From Smittium mucronatum (Eukaryota > Kickxellomycota > Harpellomycetes > Harpellales > Legeriomycetaceae), in NCBI GenBank assembly GCA_001953115.1, contig LSSL01001336.1:41746-78705 (forward strand): a DNA stretch of 36,960 nt. The letters run 5' to 3'. Below the pieces are notes generated by a model, which was not told the origin of the DNA, ran no database searches, and worked only from the letters and a program-made list of their open reading frames with translations. This document shows, piece after piece, positions 32,101 to 36,960 of this stretch. A program made the translations under genes and the position numbers. How positions within the stretch are numbered: position 1 is the stretch's first letter; every line of letters begins with the position of its first letter.

Positions 32101-33796
32101 TTACTTAATTTTTTTAATTTTCTCATTCATTTATAAATATTGGACATATACCTGTTTTTTATCCTTTATTAAAATATTTTATACAAATACGGTAAAAGCT
32201 GCTAAGTCGCATTTTAATTTTAAGATGGTCCTGAATTATTTTCCGATATAAATCTAAATTTTAGGTTTCAAATTTTATATGGAGGCATCGATGTATTTCT
32301 TTTTTTTTTCTGCTAAAATTTTCGTTTATTCATTTAAAATAATGAGTATTTTTTGAGATATTTTATTTATATTTTTTTAATATAAATTATTAATGGCATG
32401 TGATAAGATCTAGCTTTATATTTTAAAATAAAAAAAAAAGATTTTTTCTGATTTTTGTTTGAATTCAAATTATCGGGAATTTTAATAATTAAGACCAATC
32501 TTTCAAGGCTCTTTCTTTGAAAATTCATAGGCTTAAGGTAAAAAATGTTGGTTTTTGGGATGAAGCAAGCCTCAAGTAATTTTGTAATAATATAATAACA
32601 AGTGTAATCTTTAGTTATTTGAACTTTGAACTCAATGTTTGAAAATAATTTATCGTACTTACTAAAACAAAAAAATTATCAGAAATTTTATTTTTTCGAT
32701 TGATTTTATAGAAAAATTCAAGTAATAAGAGTAATAGAAATTTGAAATTTTAAAGTTTCAGAAGGAATAGTATTTCCAAATTTGTTATTTTTTGTTAATT
32801 TTAATTGTATGAACCTTGACAGAATTTTAGAATTAATTTTATATTTGATTTTCGACGAATATAGGTTTACTTTGAAATTTTATATATGCTAATTTCAAAT
32901 ACTAACTTGCTAAATAATATAATTTTTTGTATGTAAAATCATATCTCGAGTATTATAATGAGTTTGTGCGAGAATAAAACTGTCAGATACTATAAAAAAA
33001 TAATTAATTATATTTTTGTTTCTAAAATTGAGCTTTAAATAAAATTTTTTAATTTTAATTTTAATTTTTATTGAATCTTATTGAATATAATGCCACTTCT
33101 TTTATTTATAAGTATATCAGCCGAAGCTAAAACTATTTATATAATATTTATCTTTTTTCCTGTAATTTTTTCACTATTACGAGAGTACATTAATTATGAT
33201 TTAATTCTGATTTTAGATATATAATTAGCACATTAAGAAAGCTTTTAACAATAATAATTAGTTTATTTATAGAAGTTTTCCTAAACAATAATAATCTCTT
33301 TTTTTTTTTTTAAAAAAGAAAAAAAAAATTCTGTAAAATTCAGAATGGTTATTCCGATTTTCAAGGATGTAAAATTTTTATAGCTTTTAAATGAATTTTA
33401 TTAATAATATGTTTTACTTAATAAAACTAATCTTAGCTCCTAATATCTTTACATTGTTTATTTGAAAAAATAAAATCTGTATTTATTCAGTATAAATGAA
33501 AAAAAAATCTAAAAAAAAGCATCATTAAAAAATTACAAAGATTTTTATCATTTTCAAATTAACTGTTATTTAGAATTAGAAATGCGACAAATAGAAATCC
33601 AAATTTTAATTATTTTTTCAATTTATTTCGTTAATCGTCATAATGAGCAGTCATAAACGTTTTTTTAAAAAAAATAATTGAAATTTATTCACAAAGGTAC
33701 ATTTAATATTAAATTTAGCTATATATTCTTACTTAGGTTTTGTTGAAGACGAACATCAGGTGATATTCAAATAATTCAACTTGGGTTTATGTTAAA

Positions 33797-34057
33797 ATGA
33801 ATCTATATTATACCATTTTTACAGAAAGGATATTTATTTTAATATCAATGATATTTAATTTATATTTAGTTTTTCTTTATGAGGGGAATCACATTACCGA
33901 GTTCACAAAAAATAACAAAGTATTGGAATATATATTTTTTTCAAGGAATTTTCATTTTATAAATTCTTCTCGATGTCTGGATAGTCATCTAAAACCAGTA
34001 TCCTTGGTGCTGAAATTAAAACATACTTGGAATTTATATAGATATTGTAGTATTTAA
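33797..34057 (+). CDS. Unassigned open frame, 86 codons
   Basis: It starts at ATG and ends at TAA. There is a hydrophobic segment near residues 12-29 (IFILISMIFNLYLVFLYE) with few charges before it, which could act as a signal anchor. A polar region (GNHITEFTKNNKVLEYIF) and a Cys- and His-containing C-terminal half (SSRCLDSHLKPVSLVLKLKH) follow. The second half has a more balanced composition than most of the window. No family is recognised. Chance remains a good explanation at this length. Confidence 0.18.
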   Translation: MNLYYTIFTERIFILISMIFNLYLVFLYEGNHITEFTKNNKVLEYIFFSRNFHFINSSRCLDSHLKPVSLVLKLKHTWNLYRYCSI

Positions 34058-34819
34058 TCTTATAATGGTGGAATTTATTTTGACTTTATAGGATTTTCAA
34101 CTTTTAGTCATCTACTAATATAATTCTCAGAATATTTAATAGTTATTTAAAAAGTATCAAATGCAATCAAAGAAATTTTATATCAACTATAGACCCCATA
34201 TTAATAGGACAGTTTTTTTTTTCAAAGAAAAAAAGTTGGAAATATTAAATTTTATAAATTTTAATTAAAGTTTTTTTTCTAGAGAAAACGATAGTAAAGT
34301 AGTTTTAAAAATATAGTTTTTAAATATTTTATTAAAGAGATTTGTTCTTCTTAATGAAAGCAGTAAGAGGTTTAATATGTATTATATATTATATTTCTCA
34401 GCTTAGTACGCATGTAACATCGGTTTTTGCATAAAATTTTTATTTAAAGAAAAAACTGAAGTAGCTTAATTCTGATATTTTTTATTTATATAAAGTGAGT
34501 TCAAATGAAGTATCAGTATTTTTATGAACCAGAGTAAACAAATTTTTTTTTTTTCTTTGAAGATATAACAAAAATTATTTATCTTCTTAAGATAGCTTGT
34601 AATCAAAAAAAGATCCCGATAATATCAAAAACATTTGTATTAATAAAAATTTGAAATTTTTTTCCTAAAAAAATAATTTTTTTATTAATAACAAGTTTGA
34701 ATAATAAGCGTTTAGTAGATTAATAATTTTTACCAATAAAAACTTTCACAGTTGATTCTACATATTTAGCTCTATTTCAATATAATATATATACTTTATA
34801 TATTATCAAATATAAAGAG
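34058..34819. other. AT-rich stretch, nothing recognised
   Basis: Homopolymer A and T runs only. Confidence 0.45.
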
Positions 34820-34990
34820 TTGTGATTGGGTGTTGTGGTAAAGATTATTTGAAACTTTTTTTGAAGAGGTGGGTTTCATTCCAGACATAGGAAAATGCAT
34901 TGGAGGTAAAGTCTGACATATCCTTGTAGTTTATTATACCTGTAAAGATCGAGTTTGGTTTGAAAGAAAAAAAACTCGGAATCGGAGTGT
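34820..34990 (+). mobile_element. SINE d: tRNA-derived head plus body, same family as SINE b
   Basis: An A-box-like TGGGTGTTGTGGTAAA (34827-34842) is followed by a B-box-like GTGGGTTTCATTCCAG (34869-34884), about 30 bases apart. The body repeats two motifs of SINE b in the same order: ATTGGAGGTAA (34899-34909) and GGAATCGGAGTG (34978-34989). The gap between them is 78 bases here and 96 in b, so the copies are diverged. The true ends are unknown; GC content stays raised to about 35220. Confidence 0.62.
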
Positions 34991-35000
34991 ATATATTTGA

Positions 35001-35161
35001 AAAGTGGATTTTAATTTAGATTTTTCGAAACAAAATAGTTTCCTGATTGGAGGGTATGGTTTTATTTCTTTTTTGGGTGGTGGAAGTCATGTATTTTTGA
35101 ATTAATTGGATTTAAATGAAATAATAAGGGCGGAGTTAATGAACCTAAACACGATAAAATA
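35001..35161 (+). other. Coding-like patch interrupted by one stop
   Basis: One frame reads KVDFNLDFSKQNSFLIGGYG, a Gly-rich stretch (FISFLGGGSHVFLN), a TAA, then LDLNEIIRAELMNLNTIK to a second TAA. The glycine content is unusual for this sequence. It lies directly after SINE d, so it may be SINE body or flanking repeat read by chance. Unrecognised. Confidence 0.12.
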
Positions 35162-36466
35162 AGTAAAATTCTTAATCATTTCAATTTATATAGAATTTTG
35201 AAAGGGGGGTTTGGTCTTTTTATGAGCCTGTTGCTCAGATTACTTTTATACTATTTTTTATAAATATATAGTTTATTACTATAAGATGATCTCATCAGTT
35301 ACAATAAAATATTTTTGGGTGTTATTTTTCTTGAATTCATAATAATAATTTGTTTAAATATATCTCTTAAATCTTCCTAATTTTATATTTTCCCCAATAA
35401 TTAATATCATTTTTGGCTATTTTTCATTATTAACATAAGATTAAATTTATATTAAAATAAATCTATATTTATTTAATGATCTTAGCAAACCAACTGAATA
35501 GAATTTATAATTAATAAAAGAATAGAAAAAATACTCTGAAATAACTTGTATATAAATCAATAAACAGTATTTTAAAAATTGAAAAAAAAATCAGCTATCA
35601 AAAAATAATAACCATATATATTATATAAATTTCAAGGTTAAAAATTAATCTCACGTCCTATTATTAACAATTAAGCGTTTTTATTCGGTGGAAGGTCACT
35701 TTTAACCAAATAAAGCCTTATTGATTATTATATAGTCATGTTAGGTAATTATAAATAAAAATTATTGAGATTTTAATTAACTTACAAGCGACTCATCTAA
35801 TTTTCTAAAATTAAAAATATATCTGAATTGGATGGTCTCAAATTACGAATTTATATGATGAATCACCAAAATAAAATATTATTTGAAAATCAAATCATAT
35901 TTTTGATACTTTATATAAAAGCTGGAATATTTTTTATCAATTAAAAATGTTCTTTATCTTTTAAATCATTATTAATATTAAAAGATTACAGTCTCTTCAA
36001 ATTAATAACAATTTAATTAACATAAACAATGGTAAGAATACTGTGAAAAATATAGAATAAAAATCAAATATACTCATATGATTAGATGGAACATAAAGTT
36101 GAATACTAAGACATCGTAATATGATCCACGAATGATATAATTCAAAAAAATGTTTCACTGATATGAAACTTGTTTAAAATGGCAATAAAAAACTTCTAAA
36201 TGTTAATTTTTGCATTTAAATTTAAATTAATATTAGTATTATTATACATAGGAGGACATAAATTTAGAAAAAATAATTAAATACTAATTTTTGTGGATTT
36301 ATGAAACATAGTCAGTAAGTGAAATTTTTATATTTTATTTTAATATAGATCATTAATCCACTTTTCTATGTGTATAGAAATATAACTATTGAATGTATAT
36401 ATTAAATGAAATGCGAATTAATCGAGTATACGTATAATTTATCATTAATGGCAAATGAAAAATGGA
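35162..36466. other. AT-rich stretch leading to the terminal repeat
   Basis: No gene, SINE box or long repeat was recognised between the GC-richer zone and the start of the 8-bp array. Confidence 0.45.
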
Positions 36467-36810
36467 TTTGCTGGATTGGTGGGCTGATGAGCTGATGGAT
36501 TAATGAGTTAATGGGATGATGGATTAATGAGTTGATGTGCTGGTAGGCTGATGGGTTGATGGGTTAATGTATTTAAGGGTTGATGGGCTGATGGTTTTAT
36601 GGATTATTGTGCTGATAGTGATATGAGTTGAAGGATTGATAGGTTAATGTGATAAAGGACTGATGGGTTGATGAGTTGATGGGTTGATAGATCGAAGTAT
36701 TAATATGTTTATGGGAAGATGGATTAAAGATTTGATAAGTTGATGGGTTAATGTATTAAAGGGTTGATAGGCCGATGGATTAATCAGTTGATGGATTAAT
36801 GTATTGATGG
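36467..36810 (+). repeat. Degenerate 8-bp array (GTTGATGG-related), 43 units in strict register
   Basis: From 36467 the sequence can be cut into 43 consecutive 8-mers with no insertion or deletion. Most are one to three substitutions from GTTGATGG; common variants are ATTAATGA, GTTAATGT, GCTGATGG and GTTGATAG. Many changes are G to A, in line with the AT pressure of the genome. It is continuous with the perfect array to its right. Confidence 0.9.
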
Positions 36811-36960
36811 GTTGATGGGTTGATGGGTTGATGGGTTGATGGGTTGATGGGTTGATGGGTTGATGGGTTGATGGGTTGATGGGTTGATGGGTTGATGGGT
36901 TGATGGGTTGATGGGTTGATGGGTTGATGGGTTGATGGGTTGATGGGTTGATGGGTTGAT
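36811..36960 (+). repeat. Perfect TTGATGGG array at the window end, possible telomere
   Basis: Nearly 19 identical copies of the 8-mer run to the last base. The plus strand is G/T-rich with a GGG run per unit and points outward, as the G-strand of a telomere does, and sequence purity rises toward the end. The unit differs from the common animal repeats TTAGGG and TTAGG; insects are known to have altered units. A plain minisatellite at which assembly stopped would look the same. Confidence 0.95.

Larger units (their letters stand above)
29580..33796. other. AT-rich stretch with microsatellites only
   Basis: The longest gene-free stretch. A minus-strand patch at about 31620-31570 reads like protein for some 15 codons in two frames but is bounded by A/T runs. 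The frame at 32063-32251 arises from a 9-bp tandem repeat and is not a gene. Confidence 0.45.

Noticed and set aside
32063..32251. 62-codon frame beginning with repeated Leu-Asn-Tyr
   Set aside because: Its first third is a translation of the 9-bp tandem repeat and the rest is AT-typical.
1..36960. Functional tRNA genes, rRNA, CRISPR arrays, bacterial operons or a viral genome
   Set aside because: The Pol III box pairs found lack tRNA folding, no direct-repeat/spacer array exists, there is no gene density or ribosome-binding-site pattern, and no viral core gene was recognised.

Overview
The window is about four-fifths A+T and holds no convincing intact protein gene, no rRNA, no functional tRNA and no CRISPR array. 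Every recognisable item is eukaryotic: tRNA-derived SINE heads with RNA polymerase III A and B boxes, a Tc1/mariner-superfamily element, a poly(A)-tailed retrocopy with a target-site duplication, and broken pieces that resemble an insect-type gustatory receptor and a BAH domain. I infer gene-poor DNA of a very AT-rich invertebrate, most likely an arthropod. That is inference: no marker gene settles it. The edges (a run of C at the left, a pure 8-bp array at the right) suggest a whole contig.

Layout. 1-1674: AT-rich sequence with one GC-richer patch (1381-1500). 1675-4175: a 2.5-kb element with 488-bp inverted arms that differ at 3 positions. Inside, on the minus strand, is a clearly recognisable but dead Tc1/mariner (IS630, DDE_3-like) transposase. 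4452-4635: a 156-bp retrocopy bounded by a 14-bp direct repeat. 4636-15339: mostly unassignable sequence with several short coding-like patches, those at 8.5-11.7 kb mainly on the minus strand. 15340-16168: possible gustatory-receptor relic. 18985-19264: possible BAH-domain relic. 20729-21115: longest open frame, lying partly over a pyrimidine tract. 23742-24976: older, diverged inverted repeat. 26.6-28.1 kb: GC-richer cluster of three SINE heads, one with a 12-bp target-site duplication; a fourth lies at 34.8 kb. 36467-36960: an 8-bp repeat, TTGATGGG, degenerate inside and perfect at the end, G-rich strand pointing outward, as a telomere would be.

How it fits together. I see no operon or pathway. 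The window reads as repeat-rich, possibly subtelomeric DNA. It contains LINE-dependent insertions (SINEs, retrocopy), a DNA transposon whose arms look young although its enzyme is dead, and decaying gene fragments. At this base composition many open frames of 40-100 codons are expected by chance, so the unassigned frames listed below have low confidence. The best points are the transposon, the retrocopy, SINE c and the terminal repeat.
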